Shown here: piece by piece, positions 26,241-36,100 of the stretch | How the letters are laid out: every line of letters starts with the position of its first letter | How positions within the stretch are numbered: position 1 is the stretch's first letter | Assembly: GCA_029565065.1 (NCBI GenBank) | Contig: JAKQOW010000137.1 | Coordinates: 1 to 53,316 of the forward strand | Direction of reading: 5' to 3' | DNA from: Acidobacteriota bacterium | GTDB taxonomy: Bacteria > Acidobacteriota > JAAYUB01 | Length of the DNA: 53,316 nt | Program-made: the position numbers and the translations under genes | Notes under the pieces: generated by a model | Seen by the model: only the letters and a program-made list of their open reading frames with translations | Database searches by the model: none | What the model was told of the DNA's origin: nothing

Positions 26241-27209
26241 ATGGCCCAAGGTTTTTTGGTATACGTCGAAAATCGGAATGGCCGGATCCGCAAGGGGTCG
26301 CTGGAGGCCCTGGCCACCGCCCGGCGCCTGGCCGATGCGCTGGGGCGGACGGTGGACGCCGTGATCGTCGGTGACGACGCCGCGGCGGCCCAGGCGGCCC
26401 GCTTCGGCGCCCACCGCCTGTTTCGGGTGGCGCCGGCGGACGTCTTCGACGCCCGCGACGGCGTCGTGGAGCTGCTCGCCGGCCTGGTGCGACAGGAATC
26501 CCCGGCCTGGGTCGTGGCCAGCGCCACGGCCGCGGGCAAGGACTGTCTACCGGCGTTGGCCGCCCGCTTCGAGCGGTCGGTGATCCAGGACGCCACCGAG
26601 GTCGCGGCCGAGGGCGGCGAGCTGCTGATCAAGCGGCCCATCTACGCCGGCAAGGCCTTCGAAGTGGTCAAGCCGGCGGGGGCGCTCGCGTTCCTGACGC
26701 TGCGGCCCAATGTCTTCCCGGCGGCGGAGGCCCCGGCGGCTGCGACTGTCGTGGACCATGCGGCGGCGGTGGATCCGGCGCGGGTCCGCACCCGCGTCGC
26801 CGAGGTGCGCGAGACCGCCGGCGGCAAGGTGGAGCTGACCGAAGCCGCGATCGTCGTGTCCGGCGGCCGGGGCATCAAGGCGGCGGAGCATTATCCGCTG
26901 ATCGAGCAGCTGGCCGCCGCCTTCGGCGGCGCCGCGGGCGCGTCCCGCGCGGTGGTCGACGCCGGCTGGGTGGCCCATCACCACCAGGTCGGCCAGACGG
27001 GCAAGACGGTGTCGCCGACACTCTACGTGGCGGTCGGCATCTCGGGCGCGATCCAGCATCTGGCCGGCATGTCGTCGTCCAAGTACATCGTGGCCATCAA
27101 CAAGGATCCCGACGCGCCCATCTTCAAGGTGGCCGACTACGGCATCGTGGGCGACCTGTTCCAGGTCGTGCCGCTGCTGATCGAGGCAGTGCGGAAGCTC
27201 AAAGCGTGA
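26241..27209 (+). CDS. etfA: Electron transfer flavoprotein alpha subunit
   Basis: A 322-residue FAD-carrying subunit. The C-terminal FAD domain is clear: [56 protein letters not shown] and [23 protein letters not shown] at 26241 follows AGGAAGGGAG. With etfB and the dehydrogenase at 20950 this gives a route from acyl-CoA oxidation to the quinone pool, though no ETF:quinone oxidoreductase is visible here. Confidence 0.96.
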   Translation: MAQGFLVYVENRNGRIRKGSLEALATARRLADALGRTVDAVIVGDDAAAAQAARFGAHRLFRVAPADVFDARDGVVELLAGLVRQESPAWVVASATAAGKDCLPALAARFERSVIQDATEVAAEGGELLIKRPIYAGKAFEVVKPAGALAFLTLRPNVFPAAEAPAAATVVDHAAAVDPARVRTRVAEVRETAGGKVELTEAAIVVSGGRGIKAAEHYPLIEQLAAAFGGAAGASRAVVDAGWVAHHHQVGQTGKTVSPTLYVAVGISGAIQHLAGMSSSKYIVAINKDPDAPIFKVADYGIVGDLFQVVPLLIEAVRKLKA

Positions 27210-27222
27210 CCGGGGTGAGGGC

Positions 27223-27978
27223 GTGCCGCTGATCGAACTGCGGGACATCACCAAGAGTTTCGGCGACAACCGGGTGCTGCAGGGCATCAGCCTGCAGGTG
27301 GAAGCGGGCGAGACGCTGGTGGTGCTCGGCCGGAGCGGCATCGGCAAGAGCGTGACGCTCCTCATCATCACCGGCCTGCTGGCGCCGGACTCCGGCCAGA
27401 TTTTCCTCCAGGGCCAGGACATCACCCGCCTGCGCGAGCGGGACCTGATCCCCGTCCGCCGGCGGTTTTCCTATGTCTTCCAATCCGGGGCGCTGTTCGA
27501 TTCGCTGACCGTGTTCGAGAACGTCGCCTTCCCCATGTCGGAGTCCCGCGGTCAGGAGGATCCGGAGACCGTCGCAAACGTCCAGCGGATCCTGGAGCAC
27601 CTCGATCTCGCCAAGGTCGCGGATCTCTACCCCCAGGAGTTGAGCACCGGCATGAAGAAACGGGTGGCCATCGCCCGGGCCATCGCGGTGCAGCCGCTGG
27701 CGATCCTGTATGACGAGCCGACCACCGGCGTGGACCCGCTCACCGCCAAGCTGATCAGCCGGACGATCAAGGGGCTGCAGCAGCAGATGGGCGTGACGTC
27801 CATCGTCGTCACCCATGATCTGAAATGCGCGCGGATGATTGCCGACCGGGTGGCCTTTCTGCACGAGGGGCGGATCTACTTCCACGACACCTTCGACCGC
27901 TTCCTCGCGTCCGACCTGGACGAGCTGGTCCGGTTCAAACACTCCCTGCCGTCGTTGCTGCGCTACATCGGAGCCTGA
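27223..27978 (+). CDS. ABC transporter ATP-binding protein, MlaF-like
   Basis: A 251-residue ATPase of the family handling phospholipids or toluene tolerance (MlaF/Ttg2A). Walker A is GRSGIGKS (36-43), Walker B ILYDEPTTGVDPL, and the H-loop VTHDL. The signature is LSTGMKKRV where LSGGMxKRV is usual (third position Thr). GTG at 27223 is the apparent start. No permease (MlaE) or MCE protein (MlaD) is next to it; the following gene is convergent, 6 bases away. Confidence 0.88.
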   Translation: MPLIELRDITKSFGDNRVLQGISLQVEAGETLVVLGRSGIGKSVTLLIITGLLAPDSGQIFLQGQDITRLRERDLIPVRRRFSYVFQSGALFDSLTVFENVAFPMSESRGQEDPETVANVQRILEHLDLAKVADLYPQELSTGMKKRVAIARAIAVQPLAILYDEPTTGVDPLTAKLISRTIKGLQQQMGVTSIVVTHDLKCARMIADRVAFLHEGRIYFHDTFDRFLASDLDELVRFKHSLPSLLRYIGA

Positions 27979-27984
27979 TTCCGG

Positions 27985-29955
27985 CTATTCCAGCTGGATC
28001 ACGTAGCTGCCGGCCGCCTTGTCGTGCAGCGCCTGCTGGGCCGGATTGTTCAGGGCGAAGAACCAGCCGATCACGAACGCCCAGACCAGCGTCCGCACAG
28101 CGCCGTTCTTCAGTCCGATGGGATTGCCCTGCTTGTCGATCACGGCGAGGTTCAGCAGCCGCTTGCCGATGGAACGGCCCAGTACGCCGTTCGTGAAGGT
28201 GAGGTACATGAAGGGGAGCAGCACGGCGCCGAGCAGGCTCATCAGCAGCGGGAACAGCCCTTCCCCCTCGCCGGCGCTGAGGCCCAGCGCAACGCTGCCC
28301 AGCAGGCTGAGCAGCCCGGCGATGACCAGGTCGATGATCACGGCGATCACCCGCTTGAGCGGCGTGGCGGGCTGGAAGCTGGCCAGCGCATCGGTGCCGC
28401 CCAGCCGCACCTTATCGCGCGCCATCTTGAAGGAGTTGCGGAAATAGGGGACCGCGCCCAGTTCGGCCCATTTGGCTTCGCCTTTCCGGATCAGGTCGGT
28501 GGCCAGGACGCTGCCGCCGAGGATCCACTCCTCGATGGTCCGCATGTCGAGGTTCTCGTAAAGCTCATCCCCGATCTTCACCGTCCAGATCTTGTCGTCC
28601 CAGACCGAGGTCAGGCCGTCGCCCGGCTCCTTGGTTTCCGCCTTGGCGCCGGCGGGCGCCTCGCCCGCTGCGGCTGCGGCCGGGCCGGCCCCGGCCGTCG
28701 CCTCCGCCTCGGGGGGTGCGTACGCGGTGGCGGGCTTTTCGTCGGGCAGATCCTTGAGCCGGATTTCAATCCGGGATTCGGACGGAGCCTCCAGCTCGCC
28801 GGACGCGTTGAATGCGGCGTCGGCGGGCATGAGCTCCATGAAGCAGTTGGGACAGACCTTCTCGGCGCCCACCTCGGTGCCGCAGGACGGGCAGACGGCA
28901 CCCTGGGCCTGGGGCTTGGACTGGAAGACGTCGGCGATGATGTCGGCGGAGTTGAGGATGTCCGACACGGACTCCTTCAGTTCGTTGCCGAGCACCGCCG
29001 GACCCTGCGGTGCGGCGGCCTTGGCTGCGTCCGCTTTGTCCGGGGTGATCTCCTTGAAGAAATCGTCGTCCAGTTCGATGGACGGTGCCGCATCGGCCGC
29101 CGCCGGCGACCCGATGATGGCGGCAAGCGCGTCCTCCATGGGTGGCTTGGTGTCGGTTGCCGGAGCGGCGGCCGGCTCGACCGGGGCGGCCGTCGTCGGT
29201 CCGAGAATGCCCTCCAGGTCGAGATCCAGCCCGTCCGACTTGGCCATTCCAGCGGGCTGGTCCTTGCCTCTGAATTCGCCGGTGGCGCCCAGGAGCAGAT
29301 CCCCCTGCTGAGGCATAAGGTTGGTGCCGGTGGTGGAGAGGTAGCGCGAGAGCTGCGTGTCGATCTCCGGCGGCCGCTGCACCTGGAACTGATGGCTGCA
29401 GGTGGGGCATTTGGTGCGGACGGGATTGACCGGCAGTTTGCCCATTTCGATCCAGATGAATTTTTTGCACCCGTCGCAGCGGATGGGCACCTTGTCGCGG
29501 ACCATGCAAAAGTAGGCGGTGATGTGGGCCTGCGCGGCGAACGCATCGAGGCAGTGGATCTGCTTGCCGTGCAGGAAGCGGTACGTCTCCTCGCTCATGC
29601 CGACGATCCGGCCGTTGGCGATGAGTTCGGTCACCACGTGCCGGACATTCTGGTCGATGTTGCGGCTGGGGAATCGGAATTCGTTGGCGGAGAGCGAGGA
29701 GAACGGCGCGCGGACGATCATGGGAAAGCCCACGACGCCCAGGTCGATGTAGCGCTCGCCGGTCTCGAATTCGCCGCGGGCGTAAGCGGCGATGAAGTTG
29801 ATGTTGGCGTAGGGCAGATCGAACATCCGGTCCACCCGGATGTCCTTGGCGCGCGGGCTGATCCACTTGGCGTAGTGGTGCTTCACCTCCGGGCCGGTCG
29901 GCGCGGGGTGCGGCTTGACGATGTAGATCTTGTCCATCAGTCGCTCAAGACTCAT
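27985..29955 (-). CDS. Zinc-ribbon, GYF_2-like and RDD membrane protein
   Basis: A 656-residue protein. ATG at 29955 has AAGGA 6-7 bases upstream; an earlier in-frame ATG at 30051 is rejected. Residues 1-150 form an unknown domain with an HxxH-like face (HHYAKWISPR). A first zinc ribbon uses C160, C163, C183 and C186, a second C355, C358, C368 and C371. A long Ala/Pro/Glu-rich linker (190-455) separates these from a GYF_2-like domain (455-505, IWTVKIGDELYENLDMRTIEEWI). An RDD domain with several membrane helices forms the C-terminus (530-656). So a cytoplasmic sensor or adaptor arm sits on a membrane anchor. Function unknown. Confidence 0.78.
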   Translation of the reverse strand: MSLERLMDKIYIVKPHPAPTGPEVKHHYAKWISPRAKDIRVDRMFDLPYANINFIAAYARGEFETGERYIDLGVVGFPMIVRAPFSSLSANEFRFPSRNIDQNVRHVVTELIANGRIVGMSEETYRFLHGKQIHCLDAFAAQAHITAYFCMVRDKVPIRCDGCKKFIWIEMGKLPVNPVRTKCPTCSHQFQVQRPPEIDTQLSRYLSTTGTNLMPQQGDLLLGATGEFRGKDQPAGMAKSDGLDLDLEGILGPTTAAPVEPAAAPATDTKPPMEDALAAIIGSPAAADAAPSIELDDDFFKEITPDKADAAKAAAPQGPAVLGNELKESVSDILNSADIIADVFQSKPQAQGAVCPSCGTEVGAEKVCPNCFMELMPADAAFNASGELEAPSESRIEIRLKDLPDEKPATAYAPPEAEATAGAGPAAAAAGEAPAGAKAETKEPGDGLTSVWDDKIWTVKIGDELYENLDMRTIEEWILGGSVLATDLIRKGEAKWAELGAVPYFRNSFKMARDKVRLGGTDALASFQPATPLKRVIAVIIDLVIAGLLSLLGSVALGLSAGEGEGLFPLLMSLLGAVLLPFMYLTFTNGVLGRSIGKRLLNLAVIDKQGNPIGLKNGAVRTLVWAFVIGWFFALNNPAQQALHDKAAGSYVIQLE

Positions 29956-29983
29956 AGGCGGTCCTTGGGGAAGTTTGAAAAAA

Positions 29984-30012
29984 ATTATAACAAATCCGTC
30001 CGGCCGGGACAA
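29984..30012 (-). promoter_or_regulatory. Predicted promoter of the zinc-ribbon/RDD gene
   Basis: On the minus strand TTGTCC (30012-30007) and a perfect TATAAT (29989-29984) are 17 bases apart, 29 bases before the ATG at 29955. It lies just after the stop of the exported coiled-coil gene. Confidence 0.7.
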
Positions 30013-30031
30013 CTGTGCCGACCGGCGCGGG

Positions 30032-31789
30032 TCACAGTTCCTTTTTTCCAAAGTGGAGGCGGCGGGTGGGGATCGACAGAGACTGCGGCGGCGTGCGCCG
30101 GTTGCGGCGCCGGTGGATGAGGAAAAAGGGCAGGGCGATGAGGAGCCCCGCCGCCAGCCCGATCCCCAGCGGCACCGGCTGGAAGTATTCGAACAGAGTG
30201 CGCTCCACCGTGGGGTACGGCACGAGGAGCGGCAGGTCGAACAGGGGGAGCGGCTCCGACTCGATGGCCGAGTGGAAGCGGAACACGAGGTCGGCGTCCT
30301 GGCCGGCCTGGGGGACGATCTCCCACACCCACAGATCGGTGTTGTCGCGCTCGGGCGACTGGATCTGGCGGAGCTCGAGCCGGTCGGTCCGGTTTTCCAA
30401 CGCGAAGGAGAGCTGGGGGAAATCTTTCAGGTATTTCAGGAGCAGGGCCAGGTCGGGATCCTGTCGGGGTTCCAGCTCCCGGGCCGGACGCATCACGGCC
30501 GTCAGGGTGAGGCGCTGCGGCCGGCCGGCTGCCAGCGTTGCAGGCGCCGTGATCTCGACGGCGCCCAGCGGCAGCTCCTTGAGCCGGACGTCCACGCGGT
30601 ACGTCTGCCGGTCGGCCAGCCGCTCGCGGCTCACCCGGAAACTCAGCACCTGCCGCGACAGGAGCTTGGACTGGATCACGTTCTTGTCATGCTGCAGCTG
30701 GAACATCTCCCGGGCCAGATCCTTGTCCTTGGTGGCCAGGACCTCGAGCTGGCGGATCACCGTCTGCTTTTCGGCCTGAGCGGCGGTCAGGTTCCGGGTC
30801 AGCTCCGCCTGGGTGTTCTCGAGCCGCGCGATGGCAGCCTCCATCTCCTGGACGCGGGACTGGTAAGCCCGGTTGCCGGCGGAGAGCTGCGCGTAGGCAC
30901 CGGCCAGCGTGTCCAGGAGTACGGCGGCCGGCGTCGCCGGTGCCGACTGCAGCCCGGCCTCGGTGCAGGCGGCCCGGATGGCCCGCTCCAGCGTCTGCGC
31001 CTCCCCGTCGGTTCGGGCCAGCTGCTTTTTCAGCTCGACCTCGGTGTTCTGCAGCAGGCGGATCCGCTCGCGCAGGTCCTTGCCGGCCGAGTCGAGGACG
31101 GTTTTCTCCTGCTGGATGGCGTTGAGCCTGGCCTGCACAGCGTTCTTGTCCCGCTCCAGGGCCGCCAGCCGGCCGGTCAGCTCCTCGACGCGGGCGCCGG
31201 CGGACTGGAGGTCGCGCCACAACGCCTTGCCCACCGGATTGGCGCGGGTGATGATCTCGTGCACGCCCTGGTCGGGCATGTCGGCGGTCCGGGCTTCCGC
31301 CTCGACGAATCCGGCGTACCGGTCCTCGATGTACTCGCGCTTGGCCGACTCGATCTCGGTGTAGCTCAGACCGGTGGTGAAGAACTTGGCCAGCACCTGA
31401 TTGAATTCTTCGCCGGGGGGGCGTTCATCCAGCGGCGCGGGGAACTGGAAGCGGATCTCGGCCTGCTGGCGCAGATCCAGGGAGGTGAGCTTGAGGCGCA
31501 CCTCCCGGCCGCCGAAGTCGACATCGGTGATCCGCACCTGTTGCCCGACGCCGAAGACCGTGGGGCCCTCGCTCTCGGAGGTCAGCCGGTAGCGGCTGCC
31601 GGAGACGGACACCTTGATGGTCCCCGCAGGGAGGGGGACTTTCAGGAACAGGGTCTTGTTCTGATATCGCTGGACGTAGGCCGCTTTCCAGGCCGTGCCG
31701 GACTGGGCGGCGACCGAACCCGCCGCGGCCAGTCCGATCAGCAGAGCAACCGGTGCGCGGAGCCGAAGGATAGCGTTCACTCGGGGCAT
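30032..31789 (-). CDS. Exported coiled-coil protein with C-terminal membrane anchor
   Basis: A 585-residue protein. The signal peptide is RAPVALLIGLAAAGSVAAQ. A beta-rich domain (30-150) is followed by a long coiled coil (about 180-380; e.g. RVEELTGRLAALERDKNAV), then a second beta-rich domain (390-535), a membrane helix near 545-562 (PLGIGLAAGLLIALPFFLI) and a basic tail (HRRRNRR). This is a periplasmic stalk anchored by its C-terminus. No family recognised. A second possible start is GTG at 31780, in line with a -10 element covering 31793-31788. Confidence 0.75.
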   Translation of the reverse strand: MPRVNAILRLRAPVALLIGLAAAGSVAAQSGTAWKAAYVQRYQNKTLFLKVPLPAGTIKVSVSGSRYRLTSESEGPTVFGVGQQVRITDVDFGGREVRLKLTSLDLRQQAEIRFQFPAPLDERPPGEEFNQVLAKFFTTGLSYTEIESAKREYIEDRYAGFVEAEARTADMPDQGVHEIITRANPVGKALWRDLQSAGARVEELTGRLAALERDKNAVQARLNAIQQEKTVLDSAGKDLRERIRLLQNTEVELKKQLARTDGEAQTLERAIRAACTEAGLQSAPATPAAVLLDTLAGAYAQLSAGNRAYQSRVQEMEAAIARLENTQAELTRNLTAAQAEKQTVIRQLEVLATKDKDLAREMFQLQHDKNVIQSKLLSRQVLSFRVSRERLADRQTYRVDVRLKELPLGAVEITAPATLAAGRPQRLTLTAVMRPARELEPRQDPDLALLLKYLKDFPQLSFALENRTDRLELRQIQSPERDNTDLWVWEIVPQAGQDADLVFRFHSAIESEPLPLFDLPLLVPYPTVERTLFEYFQPVPLGIGLAAGLLIALPFFLIHRRRNRRTPPQSLSIPTRRLHFGKKEL

Positions 31790-31831
31790 TGTATCAAATG
31801 GTTTGGGGGATGTTAATGGAAATGATACAAT
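31788..31831. promoter_or_regulatory. Divergent promoter region with 9-bp inverted repeats
   Basis: ATTGTATCA (31788-31796) and TGATACAAT (31823-31831) are perfect inverted copies. On the plus strand TTGGGG (31803-31808) and TACAAT (31826-31831), 17 bases apart, make a ribA promoter. On the minus strand TACAAT (31793-31788) could be the -10 for the coiled-coil gene. The symmetry may simply reflect two similar -10 elements or a shared operator. Confidence 0.5.
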
Positions 31832-31868
31832 CCGCGGTCTGGAAGGCTAGAAGCATCAAGGTGATGAG

Positions 31869-32486
31869 ATGAACGCGATTCCGGATTCAAACCCTGCGGT
31901 CCGGCTGGTGTCCCGAGCGGATTTTCCCAGCCGGTACGGTGATTTCGAGATCTTCGGCTTCGAACATCTGCCCACGGGCGAGCCGTTCGTGGTGCTGGTG
32001 CGCGGACCGCTCGACGGCGAGGCGGTGCCGCTGCTCCGCATCCACTCGCAGTGTCTCACCGGCGACGCGCTGGGTTCCCGACGTTGCGACTGCGGCTACC
32101 AGCTCCAGACGGCGCTGCGCCTCATCCAGGAATCCGGTTGCGGTCTGCTGATCTACCAGCTCCAGGAGGGGCGCGGGATCGGGATCCTGAACAAGCTGAT
32201 GAGCTACCAGCTCCAGGACGAGGGCGCCGACACGGTGGAGGCCAACGAGATGCTCGGTTTTGAAGCCGACCTGCGCGAATACGCGGCGTGCGGCGAGATC
32301 CTGCACCGCCTGGGGGTGAGCCGGGTGCGGCTGCTCTCCAACAATCCGTCGAAAATCCGCTCGCTGGAGGCGGCGGGGATCCGCGTCACGGATCGCATTC
32401 CGCTGGAGATGCCGCCGGACGAGCGCTCCAGCCAGTACCTCAAGACCAAAAAAAACAAGCTGGGCCACCTGCTGGACCAGGTGTGA
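31869..32486 (+). CDS. ribA: GTP cyclohydrolase II (stand-alone)
   Basis: A 205-residue enzyme opening GTP in the first step of riboflavin synthesis. The zinc cysteines C62, C73 and C75 lie in HSQCLTGDALGSRRCDCGYQ; YQLQEGRGIG and SNNPSKIRSLE are family signatures. It is not fused to a RibB domain. AAGGTGATGAG precedes the ATG. Another riboflavin gene, ribE, lies at 50747, so the pathway is scattered. Confidence 0.95.
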   Translation: MNAIPDSNPAVRLVSRADFPSRYGDFEIFGFEHLPTGEPFVVLVRGPLDGEAVPLLRIHSQCLTGDALGSRRCDCGYQLQTALRLIQESGCGLLIYQLQEGRGIGILNKLMSYQLQDEGADTVEANEMLGFEADLREYAACGEILHRLGVSRVRLLSNNPSKIRSLEAAGIRVTDRIPLEMPPDERSSQYLKTKKNKLGHLLDQV

Positions 32487-32551
32487 GGAGGGCGTTCCCG
32501 CAGCCGGGACCGCCCGGCCGCGCCGGCCCGCGAGCCGCCGGCGGCCGGGTC
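32487..32551. other. GC-rich convergent intergenic stretch
   Basis: This short gap between two convergent genes is very GC-rich and self-complementary (CCGGCCGCGCCGGCC-type runs) with no T tract. It may fold but I cannot call a terminator. Confidence 0.4.
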
Positions 32552-33148
32552 TCAGCGCGGGCGCGGGTGGCAGACGAACGCCTTGGGCAGTACCTCGCAG
32601 CGCCTGAGGTTGTACGGGAGGGGGAAGTCCTCACCGGGCGGCATGGGGGGGCGGTTGAGCCGGCCGGCCTGGTTGGCCAGCACCGCCGCCAGACTGGCAG
32701 GCACGGTCATGCCGTCCACCGTGAGCTTTTCCACGCGGTAGCGGCCCACCCCTTGGTCGGAACGGAAATGGATCTGCGCCTCGTAGCGGTGCTCGCCCGA
32801 CAGGATCCAGACGAAGGCCCGGTGCAGCGGGGAATCCAGCTTGATCTTCGCGCGCGCCAGGTCGGCGGTCACCTGGGCGTGCACGCGGTCCTTGTCCAGC
32901 CGGACCCGCACCTCGCGGGCCGCCGAATAGAACAGTTCGTCCCGGTGCACTTCGATGTAGGCGTTGACTTCGTCTTCCGAAACCCGGAGCGACGCCGGGG
33001 GCCGTTTCGATTTGAGCTGAATGATCTTGGCTTCGCAGCGACCGGCCAGCGTCCGGATGTCGGGTCTGGCCGGGGTGGCGGCGAAGAGCGCGACGCCGAG
33101 GCTCAGGAGCAGGGCCGCCGCCGCGCCCGTCCACCCCGCTGGTCTCAA
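32552..33148 (-). CDS. Small exported or membrane-anchored protein
   Basis: A 198-residue protein with an N-terminal hydrophobic segment (GAAAALLLSLGVALFAAT) acting as signal peptide or anchor. The rest is a mixed alpha/beta domain (LRVSEDEVNAYIEVHRDELF, VRVRLDKDRVHAQVTADLA, VEKLTVDGMTVPASLAAVLA). The pattern loosely recalls LmeA/DUF2993 lipid-binding proteins, but I am not sure. The start is TTG at 33148 overlapping the upstream ATPase stop (TTGA), so translation is coupled to the ATPase. Confidence 0.6.
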   Translation of the reverse strand: MRPAGWTGAAAALLLSLGVALFAATPARPDIRTLAGRCEAKIIQLKSKRPPASLRVSEDEVNAYIEVHRDELFYSAAREVRVRLDKDRVHAQVTADLARAKIKLDSPLHRAFVWILSGEHRYEAQIHFRSDQGVGRYRVEKLTVDGMTVPASLAAVLANQAGRLNRPPMPPGEDFPLPYNLRRCEVLPKAFVCHPRPR

Positions 33149-36100
33149 AGCTCACCCTCGAGCATGAAGTAAAGTTCGCGGGATTCCTCGAGTTCCTTCA
33201 GCGTGCGCGACATGTTCTGGATGAACTCGTCACGGGGCATGGCCCGGTCCGCGGTTTCGCCGCTCAGCGACTGGAGCGACACCACCTTGATTTTCCGCTT
33301 CAGGATGAAACTGACGAGCTTCAGGGCGTCCAGCGAGATGGGCACGTCCAGGTTGCCGTTGATGCAGTTGACCACCTCGCGGGCCACGCTGTCCTCCACG
33401 GACGAGATCTTCTGCAGCTCCCGGATGACCATCTTGCGGTAAGTGGAGAAGAAGGTCTGGTATTCGACCTTCAGCCGTTCGACGGTGTCGATGATCCGGT
33501 TGATCAATGCCTCCACGTTGGTGGATGAGTTCATCCGGAAGCCGCACAGGCAGCGGGGGGACCGCTCCAGGACTTCCGCGGTGGGGAAATCGCATTCCCG
33601 CTCCTGGAGCATGGCCATCATCCGGTACAGCGACTTGACGCTGTACGAGTTGATCGTGATCACCCGGGCGAGCCTCGGCAGGTTCTTCCACCACTCGGTT
33701 TTCATGAGCAGCGCCAGTTCGCTCTTGTCGGTGAGGCCGTTGAGGTGCCGGTCGTGCACCGCCAGATAGTGCTGCGTGTAAGCTTGTTTGAAGAGCTGGT
33801 ACTTCTCCTGGTAGTAGGCGCGCCGCCCCGCGTCGATGAGCTTGGTGGGGCGCTCGAAGAAATTGGACAGCTCCAGGCGCAGGTTTTCGATCGCCTGGTC
33901 GCCGGTCTTGTCGGAGGTCAGGATGTAGCTTTTCGTGTCCTGGAAGGCCGGCATCCACTGCAGGAATTCGCGGATGTTGCCGATTTCCTTGAGCACCGAT
34001 TGGAACGCTTTCAGGTTGTTGGAGAAGGTGCGGGCCAGCACGGCCAGGCCGTCGTCCAGGTTGTACTGCTGGTTGACGATGTTCTCGACGATGTTCTCGA
34101 TGGCCTTGGCGTTGCGGTGGCACGACTGCAGCTCCCGCCACAGCAGGGTGGTGACCATCTCGTTGGGGATCTGCTGCAGCATCTGCTCCAGCGAATTGCA
34201 CCGCTCGAAATCGAGCCATTCCGGGAGCAGGTTTTTGAGATGCTTGCGCGACTGCGTGATGCCGCCCGTGGCCTCGATCTGGGTGTTGCACAGGATGTAG
34301 CCCCACTGCAGCAGCTCCGGCAGGGGGAGCACTTTCTCTTCGATGGCCTGGACCGAGTCGAAGTAGGTCAGGTCGAACTCGCCCGACAGGCTCATGCGGT
34401 TGAGCACGTCGAGGTCGGCCTTGTTGCTCTGGAAGATCTTGATCTTCCCCGCCGCCACCAGGGCGATGAGGATGATGTCCACCAGCGACTGGTTCAAGCC
34501 GTAGGGCGAGTTGGCGAACGACTTGTAGAAGAAGGCCAGCGGGAAGGTGATCTGCGGGTACGACCCGATCAGGAAGATGACCTCGGCGATGAACTGGGAT
34601 TCGAGGAAATTGTCGGATTCCGGCTCGAAGCGGTAGGTGTTGCCCGCTTTCTTGACCAGATGGAGAGGGAGGAGGACCTTTTCGGCGAACTCGCGGCCTT
34701 CCGGCCGGTCGATGTCCTTGCGGAGGAAGATCTCCGCGGCCTGGGACCGGCTCTTCTCGGCGGCGTCCACGAGTTCGAACTTGGGGTGCAGGGGGTAATA
34801 CTCGTCGTAGACTTCCACCAGCAACCGCTTCAGGAACTGGTGCAGCTGGTCCGGCTCCGGGCAGCCATCGGCCAGGCACTGAGACGTCTGGTTGTAGTGC
34901 AGGATGCCGTCGGCGAAGTACTTTTTCTGCAGGATGGCGCGGATGTCCTCGTCGACCGCGCGGAGGCGGTTCTGGTATTCCTCCTCCATGTCGAAAAAGC
35001 GGTAGCGGTGATCTTCCGACGACAGGACGGAGGCCACCGCAAAGCGCTGGATCTCCTCGGGGGTCAGCTGCCCCGGTTGGAGGATCAGCAACTGGGGGTA
35101 CTGGATGACCAGTTCCCGGATGGTTTTCAGCGGCCACTTCTCGTGGTGGGGCGACAGGATCCAGAGCTGCCAGTCGTAGACCTTGGCCGCGCCGTAGGCG
35201 GCGCCGGTTTCGCCCGCGCCGTGCGGCTTGGGCAGCCCTTCGGGGAACGTGTCGCACCAGTCCTCGGTGTCGGTCTTGTCGGCCAGCTCCTGGAGCAGCG
35301 ACTGGCTGCGGAGCTTGAGGGGCGTCACGTGGAGCTGCTCGTACCGATCGGCCCAGCCGGCGATGCCGCGGCGCGTGGTGCCCCGCCAGATGATGGTGAG
35401 CGGCTCGCTGGAGACCGGCTGGGTGTAGTTCTCCCGGGTCAGGTTCATACCGGGCAGCACCTGGATCGCCTTCTGGTAGATCAGGCGTTGGATCTTCTCG
35501 TCCAGACCGGCATCCTCTTTGAGCACCTCGTGGATGACGTAGTCGAGGGACGTGTGGTCGAGGGTGACCAGCTGGAACTCCAGGTCTTCCTCCTGCTGGA
35601 TCTTGCGCAGGCACTGGGGTGCCTGCTCCTCGAAGAAAAGCAGGATCTGGGCGATATCGTCGGGGGTGACGGGCTTGTTCTGGTAATCGGAGAGCAGGAG
35701 CGCGTCGATCACGTTCTCGATGGTGGGACGGCATTCCTCGGTGATGCTCAGCAGGAAGACGGCCTTGAGCACCAGGCGGGCGAGCAGCCGCTGGCCCACG
35801 GGCAGGTTGGGGATGGTGTCCTTCTGGATGGTCTCGAACGATTGCAGGGCGATCTGCAGCTCGGGCACCTTCTTGAACTCGTGGTACAGCAGGTCGAACA
35901 CCAGGTCGATGGTGGCCAGGGCCGAGCAGCGGTATCCCAGAATCTTGTTGGCCGTGGAGTAAATAAAGGGGAGCAGGGAGAAGTTCTTGATGTAGCGGTG
36001 CAGGTAGAAGCTGACCTGGAACACCACCGGATGGACCGGGTAGAGGTCCAGAAAGAGCTGCTGATCGTGGCGGAAGTAGGGCACGGTCTTCGCCAGGTGG

